Translations under genes and position numbers: made by a program | Shown here: in pieces, positions 1-6,949 of the stretch | Numbering within the stretch: the stretch's first letter is position 1 | Layout of the letters: each line of letters starts with the position of its first letter | Notes under the pieces: generated by a model | Databases searched by the model: none | What the model was told of the DNA's origin: nothing | Seen by the model: only the letters and a program-made list of their open reading frames with translations | DNA from: Chloroflexota bacterium | GTDB lineage: Bacteria; Chloroflexota; UBA6077; CF-72 | Length of the DNA: 7,995 nucleotides | Reading direction: 5' to 3' | Assembly (NCBI GenBank): GCA_019247135.1 | Contig: JAFAPL010000253.1 | Location: forward strand, 1 to 7,995

Positions 1-723
1 ACCAAACCACAGGCGCTTGCCCTGGTCCCGCTGGGCATCGTCGTTCAGCTCAAATGCGGTTCCCCGCGTCAGCGACTGCCCGCGCTCGCGACCGCCGTGC
101 TGACGGCCGTCGCCGTGCTGATCCCCTTCGTCGTGAACGGCACCCTGTCCGATATATGGGCCGCGGTTGGAGCCATGGCGAGTCTGCACCCGTACACGCA
201 GAACAGCGCCGATAACATCTGGACGCTGCTGCCAGTCTGGCGCCGGTCGGACGTAGTCGTCGGGCCGTTCGGTGAGGTGCCGGACGATACGCTGCTGCTT
301 CCCGGGCTGTCATTTCGCGATGCCGGGCTGCTGGCCATCGCCGGCCTCCAGTTCATCGTGCTGGTCCGACTGAGACGCACAATCACCGGTCGAGACGTTG
401 CCGTGACCGCTGCACTGCTTGCATTGGGGTCCTTCTTCCTGGGCACGCGCATGCACGTCAACTACGTTTTCCTGAGTTTTCCGTTCCTGTGCGCGCTTGC
501 CGGCACCGGTGGTTTGCGTCTGCGGCTGATTTTCGTTGCCGTAACTCTGGCCTGCCTCATCGATTGGCAAGACGATCTACCGTGGGTCGTCCACCGGGCG
601 AACGCACTCATGTACCTTGCAAGCCTCGGCGTGCTCGCCTACGGCTGGATCGGCCCGAGTACGCTGCGGCTGCCGGTCGGTCGGCGAGCGTACTCCGCTA
701 CCAGCTGGCGTGGTGGTGGTTAG
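1..723 (+). CDS. GT-C-type membrane glycosyltransferase (DUF2029/GT87-like), C-terminal part
   Basis: The frame is open from base 1 with no start in view, so this is the 3' part of a longer gene; about 240 residues are visible. They are mostly hydrophobic, with membrane segments near residues 27-48, 109-124 and several more up to the C-terminus, separated by short Arg-rich loops. The first residues (TKPQALALVPL) and the later 'HPYTQNSADNIW' (about 63-74) resemble the Lys-Pro-Gln helix start and the N-A/D-N-x-W loop common in DUF2029/GT87-type polyprenyl-phosphate-dependent sugar transferases. By family, such enzymes add mannose or another hexose to lipid or glycan acceptors on the outer face of the membrane. 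The catalytic N-terminal part with the acidic loop is outside the window, so the substrate cannot be told. Another multi-pass GT-C family is possible. Confidence 0.7.
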   Translation, partial: TKPQALALVPLGIVVQLKCGSPRQRLPALATAVLTAVAVLIPFVVNGTLSDIWAAVGAMASLHPYTQNSADNIWTLLPVWRRSDVVVGPFGEVPDDTLLLPGLSFRDAGLLAIAGLQFIVLVRLRRTITGRDVAVTAALLALGSFFLGTRMHVNYVFLSFPFLCALAGTGGLRLRLIFVAVTLACLIDWQDDLPWVVHRANALMYLASLGVLAYGWIGPSTLRLPVGRRAYSATSWRGGG

Positions 724-771
724 CATCCCTCTTTGATCCGCGCGTCGTAGACGTGCGTACCATTGCAATGA

Positions 772-778
772 GAGGGGG
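772..778 (+). promoter_or_regulatory. Shine-Dalgarno site for the cyclase gene
   Basis: GAGGGGG lies 8 bases before the GTG at 787. It supports this GTG as the true start of the cyclase gene and shows that translation begins independently of the glycosyltransferase gene ending at 723. Confidence 0.7.
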
Positions 779-786
779 ATCACCGG

Positions 787-2622
787 GTGGGCAGCCCAAT
801 CCGAGCTCAGATCGAGGTGACGGTCGACGCCTCACCGGCTGAGCTCTGGCCGTACGTTGCGGACACCGACAGGATGGATCGCGCCTCCGGACTGCCGCCG
901 GTGCATTTCGAGCGGTCGCGTCGCCCCGAGGGTGGTGAAGCCACCCTCGGAGAGTATCGAGTCCTCGGCTGGCCGATCGCACGTTGGTTGGAACACCCGT
1001 TTGAGTGGGAGTACCCGCGTTTTTTTTCGGTGGTCCGCGAATACCAGAGCGGACCCCTGCGGCGGTTCTATGGGGGCACCGAGTTCTTGCCGCTCTCGTC
1101 CGGCGGTACGCGGTTGCGGAGTTTCGTGGAGATCATTCCGCGTACCGGGTGGATTGCTCCGCTCGTCCGGTACGCTCTGGCGCCTGTGGGCTTGCGGCGG
1201 GCCGCGCGCCAGCAGAGAGCAATCGCCGCTTACGTACGCTCTCGAGCGCCGCTCGTGCACGCATTCCCGGTGCTTGCTCAACTGCGAAGCACCACCGATA
1301 CGACTCGGCTGGCCCAGCGTATGGACCGTCTGATTGCTGAGGGGGCACCAGAGCAAGCCGCGCGACAGCTCGAACGCGCTCTTGCCACCGCGGCAGACGA
1401 GGACGTGGCTGGCATGCGTCCGCTGGAGCTCGCGGAGCGCTGGGGCATGGACGCGCGCCAGACCCTGGAAGTGTTCGTACGAGCCACAGTGGCGGGAGTG
1501 CTCGAGCTGCGCTGGGAGCTGCTGTGCCCGCGCTGTCGCGGAGCAAAAGCGACCGCCAACCACCTGCGTGACCTGGCCGCTGGCGGTTACTGCCCGAGTT
1601 GCAACCTCCACTTCTTTGCCGACGTCGATCAGTCGATCGAAGCGCGCTTTTATCCGAATCCCAGCATTCGGAAGGTGGACGTCGGCACGTATTGCATCGG
1701 CAATCCCACGCAAACACCACAACGCCTGGCTCAGGCTGAGCTGTCGCCGAGTGGGACTGTCACCTGGCGGATCCATCTCGAGCGTGGGATCTACGTGGTG
1801 AGCTCGCCTCAGAGCGCCTCATCGGTCCGATTGGTCGTCGACGGCAGTGGCGGCCAACGCGCCATCCAGCTCACGTTCGTCGCCGATGCTGCAGCGCCGG
1901 ACCAGGTTCACCTGACGCCGGGTGAAATCTCCATCGTCGTGCGCAACGCCACGACAAAGAGCATGACTCTCGCGCTTGACGACGTGCGCTGGAGCGAGCT
2001 CGGCGCCACACCCGGCCGGCTCATGACGTTGCCTGCCTTCCGAGCCTTGCTATCCACCGAAGCGCTCGCGCCGGGCTTCGAGCTGGCGCTCGGCCGCGTG
2101 GGGCTCCTGTTCACTGACCTGGCCGGTTCGACAGCCCTGTACGAGCGCATCGGCGACGCGCGGGCGTTCAAGCTCGTCGGCCAGCACTTCGGCTTGCTCT
2201 CAGGTCCAATCGAACGGAATGGTGGCGCGCTCGTCAAAACCATCGGCGATGCGATCATGGCCGCGTTCCCCGACGGCCGATCAGCCGTGAGTGCCGGCCT
2301 CGAGATGCAACGCGGCATCCGCGCCCTCCAGGCCGATGGCCTGGTGGATGCTGCCCGCCTGGTCAAGGTTGGTGTACACGTTGGCGCGTGCTACGCGGTC
2401 ACGCTGAACGATCGGCTGGACTACTTTGGCTCAGCGGTGAACCTGGCGGCCCGCGCGCAGAATGAAGCTCGCGGTGGAGAAGTGGTTGCAACTGAGGCCG
2501 CCATCGAAGAAAGCCTCCCGGAGCTCCAGTCAAGGGGACTATCCTGGGAACCCTTCGAAGTTGAATTGAAAGGCTTCACAGCACCGGTCCGGCTGTACCG
2601 CATCGATGTTGGGGCAACTTGA
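787..2622 (+). CDS. SRPBCC - DUF5939 zinc ribbon - class III nucleotidyl cyclase
   Basis: This 611-residue protein is predicted soluble and makes cAMP or cGMP. Residues 5-150 look like an SRPBCC/START-like ligand-binding fold ('VTVDASPAELWPYVAD' start, terminal helix rich in Arg/Ala). Residues 165-245 are helical. Residues 247-272 form a zinc ribbon (C247, C250, C269, C272) followed by the beta-rich 'FFADVDQSIEARFYPNP' region typical of DUF5939. The catalytic domain spans about 437-608. It has metal-binding D444 (FTDLAGST) and D488 (KTIGDAIMAAF), purine-recognising K484 and D545 (LDYFG), and transition-state N552 and R556 (VNLAAR). All key residues are present, so it should be active as a homodimer. 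The Lys/Asp pair favours ATP, by family knowledge. The GTG start has a strong ribosome site. It is followed without a gap by the UspA-kinase gene, so the two are probably co-transcribed. The SRPBCC ligand is unknown; a lipid or other hydrophobic molecule is a guess. Confidence 0.93.
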   Translation: MGSPIRAQIEVTVDASPAELWPYVADTDRMDRASGLPPVHFERSRRPEGGEATLGEYRVLGWPIARWLEHPFEWEYPRFFSVVREYQSGPLRRFYGGTEFLPLSSGGTRLRSFVEIIPRTGWIAPLVRYALAPVGLRRAARQQRAIAAYVRSRAPLVHAFPVLAQLRSTTDTTRLAQRMDRLIAEGAPEQAARQLERALATAADEDVAGMRPLELAERWGMDARQTLEVFVRATVAGVLELRWELLCPRCRGAKATANHLRDLAAGGYCPSCNLHFFADVDQSIEARFYPNPSIRKVDVGTYCIGNPTQTPQRLAQAELSPSGTVTWRIHLERGIYVVSSPQSASSVRLVVDGSGGQRAIQLTFVADAAAPDQVHLTPGEISIVVRNATTKSMTLALDDVRWSELGATPGRLMTLPAFRALLSTEALAPGFELALGRVGLLFTDLAGSTALYERIGDARAFKLVGQHFGLLSGPIERNGGALVKTIGDAIMAAFPDGRSAVSAGLEMQRGIRALQADGLVDAARLVKVGVHVGACYAVTLNDRLDYFGSAVNLAARAQNEARGGEVVATEAAIEESLPELQSRGLSWEPFEVELKGFTAPVRLYRIDVGAT

Positions 2623-4634
2623 TGGTGGGAGGAGAACACGGCGCCGTGCCCCTATCTGCACCACGACGCATTCTTGTTGCAACCGATCGCTCCGCATCCG
2701 CGGACGAGGCGGTCCACTGGGCGGCAAATCTGGCGCGCACCCTGGAAGCAGACCTGCTCTTGCTGCAGGTCCTCGTACCACCGAGTCCGGAAGCTCCGGT
2801 CGACGATCGACTGACAAACGCGCAGGCCGAATTGCAGGTGTTTGCGGAGCAGCTCGCCGGCTCGCGCGGTCGGGCACGTGTGGTCGTGGATGACGATCCA
2901 GCCAGCGCCATCCTGGAGGCGATCGTCAACGACCAGGCAGATGTCGTGGCACTCGGCAACCTGGGGATGCGCGGACGGAAGGAGTTTCTGCTCGGCAACA
3001 TCCCGAATCGTGTTTCGCACAACGCGAGGTGCACGGTCGTCATCGTCAATACGGCGACTGAGAGCGCGGTTCCGCCTGGAACGCCGGCGTCCACGCGGCG
3101 TTACGAACCCGGCAGCGCACCACCCAACGGACATCTGATCGCGCGTACGTGGCGCATCGGCCGGGTGATGGTCAGAGCCGGACTGCGTGACGCGCTCGAG
3201 CGTACGCCGACGGATATCGACCGCCAACGCCTGGGTGCCCAGCGTCTGCGGGCGGCCCTGGACGAGCTCGGGCCAACGTTTGCGAAGATCGGTCAGATTC
3301 TTTCCACGCGGCCTGACCTGCTGCCGCCGGCGTACATCGAGGAACTGGCGACACTGCAGGAACACGTGACGCCATTGACCGAAGCCGAGGTGGTCGCGGC
3401 CATGGAGCGCGAGCTCGGAGTCCCATGGGAGGACGTGTTCGGCAGCATCGACGGGAAGCCGCTCGCGGCTGGCACGATCGCCCAGGTCCACCGCGCCACC
3501 CTCGAAAACGGCGACCGCGTGGTGGTGAAGATTCAGCGGCCGAGCGCCGAGCAGGACATTCTGCAGGATCTGGAGTTGCTGGAGATGTTCGCCAGCCGGG
3601 TGGGGTCGCGCCCGTCGTTCCGTCGCGTCGTGGACTTGCCAGCGATGGTGGAGGATCTCTCGAAATCACTTCGCCGCGAGCTGGACTTTCGCCGCGAGGC
3701 CGACAATCTGCGGCGCATGCGTGAGGTGCTTGCGCCCTTTTCGCGGCTTGCCGTGCCAGCGGTGTATGAGGAGTACTCGACTTCGCGACTGCTGGTCATG
3801 CAGGAGATCCAGGGTGTGCCGGTCCGCGAAGCACCACCCGGTCCCGCGCGAACGGAGGCAGCACGTCAGCTTCTCGAGGCGTATTACGCGCAGGTACTCG
3901 GGCAAGGCTTCTTCCATGCCGATCCGCACCCCGGGAACATGAAGTGGTGGAACGACACGATCTATTTGTTGGACCTCGGCATGGTTGGCGAGCTCGAACC
4001 GGAGGTCCGCGAGCTGCTTTTATTGCTGGTGCTCGCATTTGCCCAGCAAGATGCGGCGTTTCTCGCCGAGACCGTCCAGTTGCTTGCCGGCCAGCCCGGC
4101 AGCGTCGATACCAGCGACCTGGAGGCATTCCAGCAAGACCTGGCGGAGCTCATCGCGCGCTACCGCAGTCTGTCAATCAAAGAGATCCAACTCGGACCAC
4201 TGTTTCAGGAGATAACGCAGATCGCCATCAGACACCACGTCCGCGTCCCCCCGTCGCTCGCGCTGGCCGGCAAAGCCTTTTCGCAGATGCAGCTCGTCGC
4301 CGCCCAACTGGACCCGAATCTCGATCCGTTCGGAGTCGCGCAGGCGTATTTGATGCGCCGGACGATCAGGCAGATGGTGGACGGCATGCAGCCGCAGCGC
4401 ATGTTCTACGAGGTTGAAAAAGCTCGCCACCGGGTTGTGCGGCTGATCAGCGCGCTCGAGTCGATCACCGGTGCGCGACCAGGCGCCGATATGCGCGTGG
4501 AGTTCCGTTCTCGAGAACTCGAAGCTTCACTCGGCAAGCTGGGCAAACGTCTGTCGATGGGACTGGGCCTGGGGGGCGCGATGATCGCCGCCGCCGTGCT
4601 GGCTCGGGCGCGCGCCGGGCGCACCAGGTCGTGA
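2622..4634 (+). CDS. Fusion of universal stress protein (UspA) and ABC1/UbiB-like atypical kinase
   Basis: Counting from the ATG at 2622 the protein has 670 residues. Residues 15-146 are a UspA domain (RRILVATD strand; ATP-loop GNLGMRGRKEFLLGN at 112-126). Residues about 185-640 are an ABC1/UbiB/AarF kinase: KIGQ (222-225), Ala-rich loop variant AAGT (282-285) before IAQVH, nucleotide-anchoring K303 (VVVKIQRP), E353/D355/E359 in RRELDFRREADN, catalytic HADPHPGN (432-439, D434) and DLG (D451). One hydrophobic stretch at about 643-661 could anchor the C-terminus in the membrane. ABC1 kinases are known for ATPase-linked roles in isoprenoid-quinone or lipid metabolism; the Usp part may sense ATP or stress. 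The start is uncertain: ATG at 2622 overlaps the cyclase TGA by one base, TTG at 2619 is also open, and GTG at 2646 has a better ribosome site and would shorten the protein by eight residues. Fusion and overlap suggest co-expression with the cyclase. Confidence 0.94.
   Translation: MVGGEHGAVPLSAPRRILVATDRSASADEAVHWAANLARTLEADLLLLQVLVPPSPEAPVDDRLTNAQAELQVFAEQLAGSRGRARVVVDDDPASAILEAIVNDQADVVALGNLGMRGRKEFLLGNIPNRVSHNARCTVVIVNTATESAVPPGTPASTRRYEPGSAPPNGHLIARTWRIGRVMVRAGLRDALERTPTDIDRQRLGAQRLRAALDELGPTFAKIGQILSTRPDLLPPAYIEELATLQEHVTPLTEAEVVAAMERELGVPWEDVFGSIDGKPLAAGTIAQVHRATLENGDRVVVKIQRPSAEQDILQDLELLEMFASRVGSRPSFRRVVDLPAMVEDLSKSLRRELDFRREADNLRRMREVLAPFSRLAVPAVYEEYSTSRLLVMQEIQGVPVREAPPGPARTEAARQLLEAYYAQVLGQGFFHADPHPGNMKWWNDTIYLLDLGMVGELEPEVRELLLLLVLAFAQQDAAFLAETVQLLAGQPGSVDTSDLEAFQQDLAELIARYRSLSIKEIQLGPLFQEITQIAIRHHVRVPPSLALAGKAFSQMQLVAAQLDPNLDPFGVAQAYLMRRTIRQMVDGMQPQRMFYEVEKARHRVVRLISALESITGARPGADMRVEFRSRELEASLGKLGKRLSMGLGLGGAMIAAAVLARARAGRTRS
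2627..2634 (+). promoter_or_regulatory. Shine-Dalgarno-like GGGAGGAG, favouring a GTG start at 2646
   Basis: GGGAGGAG is followed by 11 bases and GTG at 2646, giving a protein beginning MPLSAPRRILV, which places the first Usp strand close to the N-terminus as in most family members. The spacing is slightly long. The competing ATG at 2622 has only a GGGG run (2611-2614) upstream but would be coupled to the cyclase stop. Confidence 0.45.
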
Positions 4635-4759
4635 GCGAGCTCGTGATCAGGCGCTTGCGGCGCTGGGAGGTGATTCTGGAGCGCGTTGTGGTTGGCGCAG
4701 GCATGAGCTGCGTGGCCGTCATCGCGGACCTGCTGATGAGTCGGCGATTACGCCGTTGA
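4631..4759 (+). CDS. Possible small single-pass membrane protein, 42 aa
   Basis: A GTG at 4631 overlaps the kinase TGA (4632-4634) as GTGA, a common arrangement for translational coupling. The 42 codons encode a basic N-terminal segment (VIRRLRRWE), a hydrophobic core (ILERVVVGAGMSCVAVIADLLM, about residues 15-36, interrupted by one E-R pair) and a basic end (SRRLRR). This pattern fits a short single membrane helix. I do not recognise a family. UbiB-like kinases usually carry two C-terminal helices, whereas the preceding kinase shows only one, so this ORF could supply the second helix as a separate chain. It could also be a continuation lost by a one-base indel or joined by a -1 shift. The ORF is short enough to occur by chance, so confidence is limited. 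Confidence 0.42.
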   Translation: MSELVIRRLRRWEVILERVVVGAGMSCVAVIADLLMSRRLRR

Positions 4760-4807
4760 CCGCATTCTCCGCAAGCTCGAGCGATTTCGGCGTGGTCTGA
4801 CGAGCAG

Positions 4808-5566
4808 GTGGACAGCTTCGACACCGCATTCGAGGCGTACGGGCTGGCTGCCGTATGCGTTGTGATGCTCACCAAGTCCGCCGGCATTCCCCTGCCCGTG
4901 CCGGGCGACTTCATTTTGCTCGCGACGGCAGCGCGGGTCGGACAGGGAAAGCTGGTGCTCTGGCAGGCGTTCGGCGCGCTGCTCGTCGCCGTTGTAGTGG
5001 GCGGCACGTTGCAGTTCGCGATCGCTCGTGGGCCCGGACGCGGCGCGGTGTACCGGTTCGGCCGCTTCGCGGGGCTTCACCAGCAGCGGCTGGACACGCT
5101 GGCGAACGCCATTCGGCGTCGCGGGACGCTGAGCCTAGCGCTGGCGTTGTTTACGCCTGGTGTGCGCAACGCCGCCGTGCCAGCCTGCGGTCTGGCGGGG
5201 CTCTCAGTGAGCGCATTTGTCCCATCTCTGATCCTCGCCAGCGCGATCGATCTCGCTCTGCATTTCGTACTCGGAGTTTTCGGAGGGACGCTGCTCGATC
5301 GTTTTCGGCCGGACCCACTTCAAGTGGTCTTCCTCGTGATTGCCGCGGCCGTGCTCGGACTGGCAGGCTGGCTTGTGTTGTCACGTCGCCGCCGCGGAGC
5401 CGAACCTCGAAACCGAGAAGCGCTGGCCGCGTGGGAGGCGAGCGCGTGCCCAGCGTGTCTAGGCGTGGCTGCGCTCGGGATCGGCCTCAACGACGCAGAT
5501 CTCTTTGCAGCGACGCCCGATCCTACATCCCCAGGGTCTGAGTCAATCGATCCTCTAAATTCTTGA
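4808..5566 (+). CDS. DedA-family (SNARE-associated/VTT domain) membrane protein
   Basis: This 252-residue polytopic membrane protein has the DedA pattern: an N-terminal helix, 'GIPLPVPGDFILL' (26-38) as the first re-entrant loop, a central helix near 53-74, an amphipathic Arg-rich stretch (75-105), 'ALFTPGVRNAAVPACGLAG' (113-131) as the second re-entrant loop, and helices at 137-160 and 171-191. DedA proteins are inner-membrane transporters or scramblases involved in lipid carrier recycling and membrane-potential homeostasis. Two usually conserved charged positions look altered: Ser24 where a Glu precedes G-x-P, and Leu114 where an Arg often precedes F-x-P-G. D34 and R120 are kept. A cytoplasmic tail from about residue 193 holds a CPAC motif (214-217). 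The GTG start has no clear ribosome site but fits the family's usual N-terminal length. The last 14 codons and the stop overlap the convergent gene on the other strand. Confidence 0.88.
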   Translation: MDSFDTAFEAYGLAAVCVVMLTKSAGIPLPVPGDFILLATAARVGQGKLVLWQAFGALLVAVVVGGTLQFAIARGPGRGAVYRFGRFAGLHQQRLDTLANAIRRRGTLSLALALFTPGVRNAAVPACGLAGLSVSAFVPSLILASAIDLALHFVLGVFGGTLLDRFRPDPLQVVFLVIAAAVLGLAGWLVLSRRRRGAEPRNREALAAWEASACPACLGVAALGIGLNDADLFAATPDPTSPGSESIDPLNS

Positions 5567-5933
5567 CGAGCTCACGCCACTCACCAGCCGTGCCAGCCTC
5601 CGTATACAGGTCGGCCAGCTCTGAAGCTCGGCCAACCTGGCCGACGACGCGCCGCGCACGTTCGGCAAGTCGGCGATCAATCCGAGGCTGTTTTGCCAGA
5701 AACTCCTGGACACTGGTTGGCAAGATCGGGGCGGGCCGGCCGCGGGCCGCCGCGACCACCTCGGCGGCGGCGAGCCCGGCCGCCGCCTCGGGTGCTTCCA
5801 GATACTCGTTGCCTGAGCGCTCAACGGCGTCAAACGCGCCCACGATCGGGTTGACGTCGTCTGATACGGTGAGCTCGCCCAACCAATCGAGGGCATCGTC
5901 GTTGTCGAAGCTGCCGCGGCCCCAGGCTCCCAT
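5523..5933 (-). CDS. DUF4259 domain protein
   Basis: This 136-residue soluble protein begins MGAWGRGSFDNDDALDWLGEL, the hallmark N-terminus of DUF4259 (M-G-A-W-G-x-G-x-F-x-N-D-x-A-x-D-W). The rest is Ala-rich and helical, with 'EAAAGLAAAEVVAAARGRP' in the middle and 'ARRVVGQVGRASELADLYTEAG..GEW' near the end, also typical of the family. The biochemical function is unknown. Its start lies 12 bases after the DUF695 gene stop, so the two are probably in one transcript; a GGAGGG upstream (5951-5956 on the plus strand's complement) is about 16 bases away, too far for a good ribosome site. As the last gene of a toxin-immunity-like set it may be an additional immunity or accessory protein; that is inference. 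Its 3' end overlaps the DedA gene by 44 bases on the opposite strand. Confidence 0.86.
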   Translation of the reverse strand: MGAWGRGSFDNDDALDWLGELTVSDDVNPIVGAFDAVERSGNEYLEAPEAAAGLAAAEVVAAARGRPAPILPTSVQEFLAKQPRIDRRLAERARRVVGQVGRASELADLYTEAGTAGEWRELVKNLEDRLTQTLGM

Positions 5934-5945
5934 ACAGCGCTTGTT

Positions 5946-6458
5946 TCAGCCCTCCGGTTGCTTAGGATGGGACCGCCATCGTAGCCAGGATGGGTGGGCG
6001 GGTTCGACCCGCTTGAAATAGCGTTGCATGCTTCCCCACTCCTCGTCCTGCATGGCTCCGAATGTGAACGAGCGCGTGGCACCCGACTCGAGCAGATCGT
6101 TGAGCGCCTGGACAACCCTCTGCGGATCGTCCACGTAGAAGATCAGGTCACGATGGCCCTTGTGCGTGGTCCTGACGACAAAATGGGACACGCAATGGGC
6201 TCTGATAAGCGGAGCGATGGTTTGCTGTTCGAATCGCTCCATATCTTCTCCCTCGGGGCCGCTCGCAAGCCCGGCGGACGTCGGGTCGCGCAACGGGATC
6301 GAGACGAGCAAACACCATGGAAAGCGAATCTTATCCGGGAAGTTGCGATACGCGGCGTTGACCAGCGCCACCAGTGGACGTCCATCCAGCTCGAATTTAT
6401 GGACGGACCACGTCGCACGGGATCTCGGGCTGGGAACGGAACCGTGGCCATCACCCAT
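5946..6458 (-). CDS. DUF695 domain protein
   Basis: This 170-residue soluble protein resembles DUF695. It has a 'W..HKFELDGRPLVALVN' opening, 'YRNFPDKIRFPWCLLVSIPL' (a strand with the typical [FY]P-x-[KR]), a central 'FEQQTIAPLI' helix, 'HFVVRTTHKGHRDLIFYVDD' (the conserved T-x-x-G-x-R-x-x-x-[FY]Y strand pair) and a helix ending in a Trp/Arg-rich tail. No enzymatic motif or signal peptide is visible. I chose ATG 6458 because the sequence before it, open to 6611, is low-complexity Arg/Cys-rich translation of the neighbouring gene's frame shadow. GGGTGG lies about 6 bases upstream of this ATG. The first codons overlap the end of the Imm26-like gene by 8 bases, implying coupled translation. DUF695 is of unknown function; placement after a toxin suggests an immunity or auxiliary role, which is inference. 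Confidence 0.8.
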   Translation of the reverse strand: MGDGHGSVPSPRSRATWSVHKFELDGRPLVALVNAAYRNFPDKIRFPWCLLVSIPLRDPTSAGLASGPEGEDMERFEQQTIAPLIRAHCVSHFVVRTTHKGHRDLIFYVDDPQRVVQALNDLLESGATRSFTFGAMQDEEWGSMQRYFKRVEPAHPSWLRWRSHPKQPEG

Positions 6459-6912
6459 TGTCGCCACCCGGCGTGGACTCCGCACACAACCGCCTCCGCA
6501 GGTGGTTCTCGAGCGCTTGACCCCCCCACACCAGGACCTCGGGATAATCAGCCCATCGGTCAGCGTCCACGCGACCAGCAGGCTCATCGCCCCGATACAA
6601 ACTAGCCCCAATACGAAAGATCACCGGTGGCGCAGTCTTGAGCAGTGCCGACCAATTCCCGACTACTTCCCAACCTTGTTGCCCAACCAGCAGCTTGCTG
6701 GTCCATTTCGGCGTCTCCAGGAACGGTAGCTCGAGGTCCGATTCCTGGAGCTTGTGCTCCGGACCGAACAAACGTGGGAAGAACCCGAGAACCATGCCGT
6801 TGCGAATGTACTCCGAGACGTGCAGCACAATCGCGGCGGCGTACTTGTCCGAGCATACCGGCACCCGGAGCACGTCACCTTCCTGGACCCTTGGCGTTTT
6901 CGGTCGAGGCAT
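6451..6912 (-). CDS. Imm26-like immunity protein
   Basis: This 153-residue soluble protein has no signal peptide. It opens with 'VQEGDVLRVPV' (9-19), then 'KYAAAIVLHVS', 'LGFFPRLFG', 'GQQGWEVVGNWSALLKTAPPVIFR' spread over 78-100, and ends in 'YPEVLVWGGQALENHLRRRL'. The order GD-[FVL]-x-[IV]-P, an F-rich strand, W-x-x-[IV]-G and P-x-[FI] matches what I recall of the Imm26 family of polymorphic-toxin immunity proteins. It begins 37 bases after the stop of a gene ending in a GIY-YIG nuclease domain, the canonical place for a cognate antitoxin. The ribosome site is weak (TAGGCG about 8 bases upstream). It would act in the cytoplasm by binding the nuclease domain. Family assignment is by eye; it could be another beta-rich immunity family with the same layout. 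Confidence 0.7.
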   Translation of the reverse strand: MPRPKTPRVQEGDVLRVPVCSDKYAAAIVLHVSEYIRNGMVLGFFPRLFGPEHKLQESDLELPFLETPKWTSKLLVGQQGWEVVGNWSALLKTAPPVIFRIGASLYRGDEPAGRVDADRWADYPEVLVWGGQALENHLRRRLCAESTPGGDNG

Positions 6913-6949
6913 TCCGGTCGCCTAGCACTCCAGCGCTTGTCGCAGGACG

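Noticed and set aside
733..764. Possible -35/-10 promoter (TTGATC near 733-738, TACCAT near 759-764) before the cyclase gene
   Set aside because: The spacing is about 20 bases and both boxes match poorly, so it is not above what chance gives in 63 bases.
832..1776. Long minus-strand open frame of 314 codons opposite the cyclase gene
   Set aside because: It is Arg/Pro/His-rich with no recognisable domain and lies wholly inside a well-supported cyclase; a GC-rich antisense shadow.
2652..3491. Minus-strand open frame of 279 codons opposite the UspA-kinase gene
   Set aside because: The product is Arg/Gln/His-rich without a family pattern and the opposite strand has continuous UspA and ABC1 motifs.
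4760..4807. Terminator or promoter between the small ORF and the DedA gene
   Set aside because: No stem followed by a T run and no convincing promoter boxes were seen in these 48 bases.
5555..6115. Second minus-strand frame of 186 codons over DUF4259 and DUF695
   Set aside because: Its translation is Ser/Arg/Pro-rich and crosses the boundary between two genes with clear family signatures in another frame.
5994..6605. Plus-strand open frame of 203 codons across the DUF695 and Imm26-like genes
   Set aside because: It spans two real opposite-strand genes and their overlap and shows no coherent protein features.
6459..6611. In-frame upstream extension of the DUF695 gene to ATG 6611
   Set aside because: The added 51 residues are Cys/Arg-rich and lie inside the Imm26-like gene in another frame; ATG 6458 has a GGGTGG site and gives a normal short overlap.
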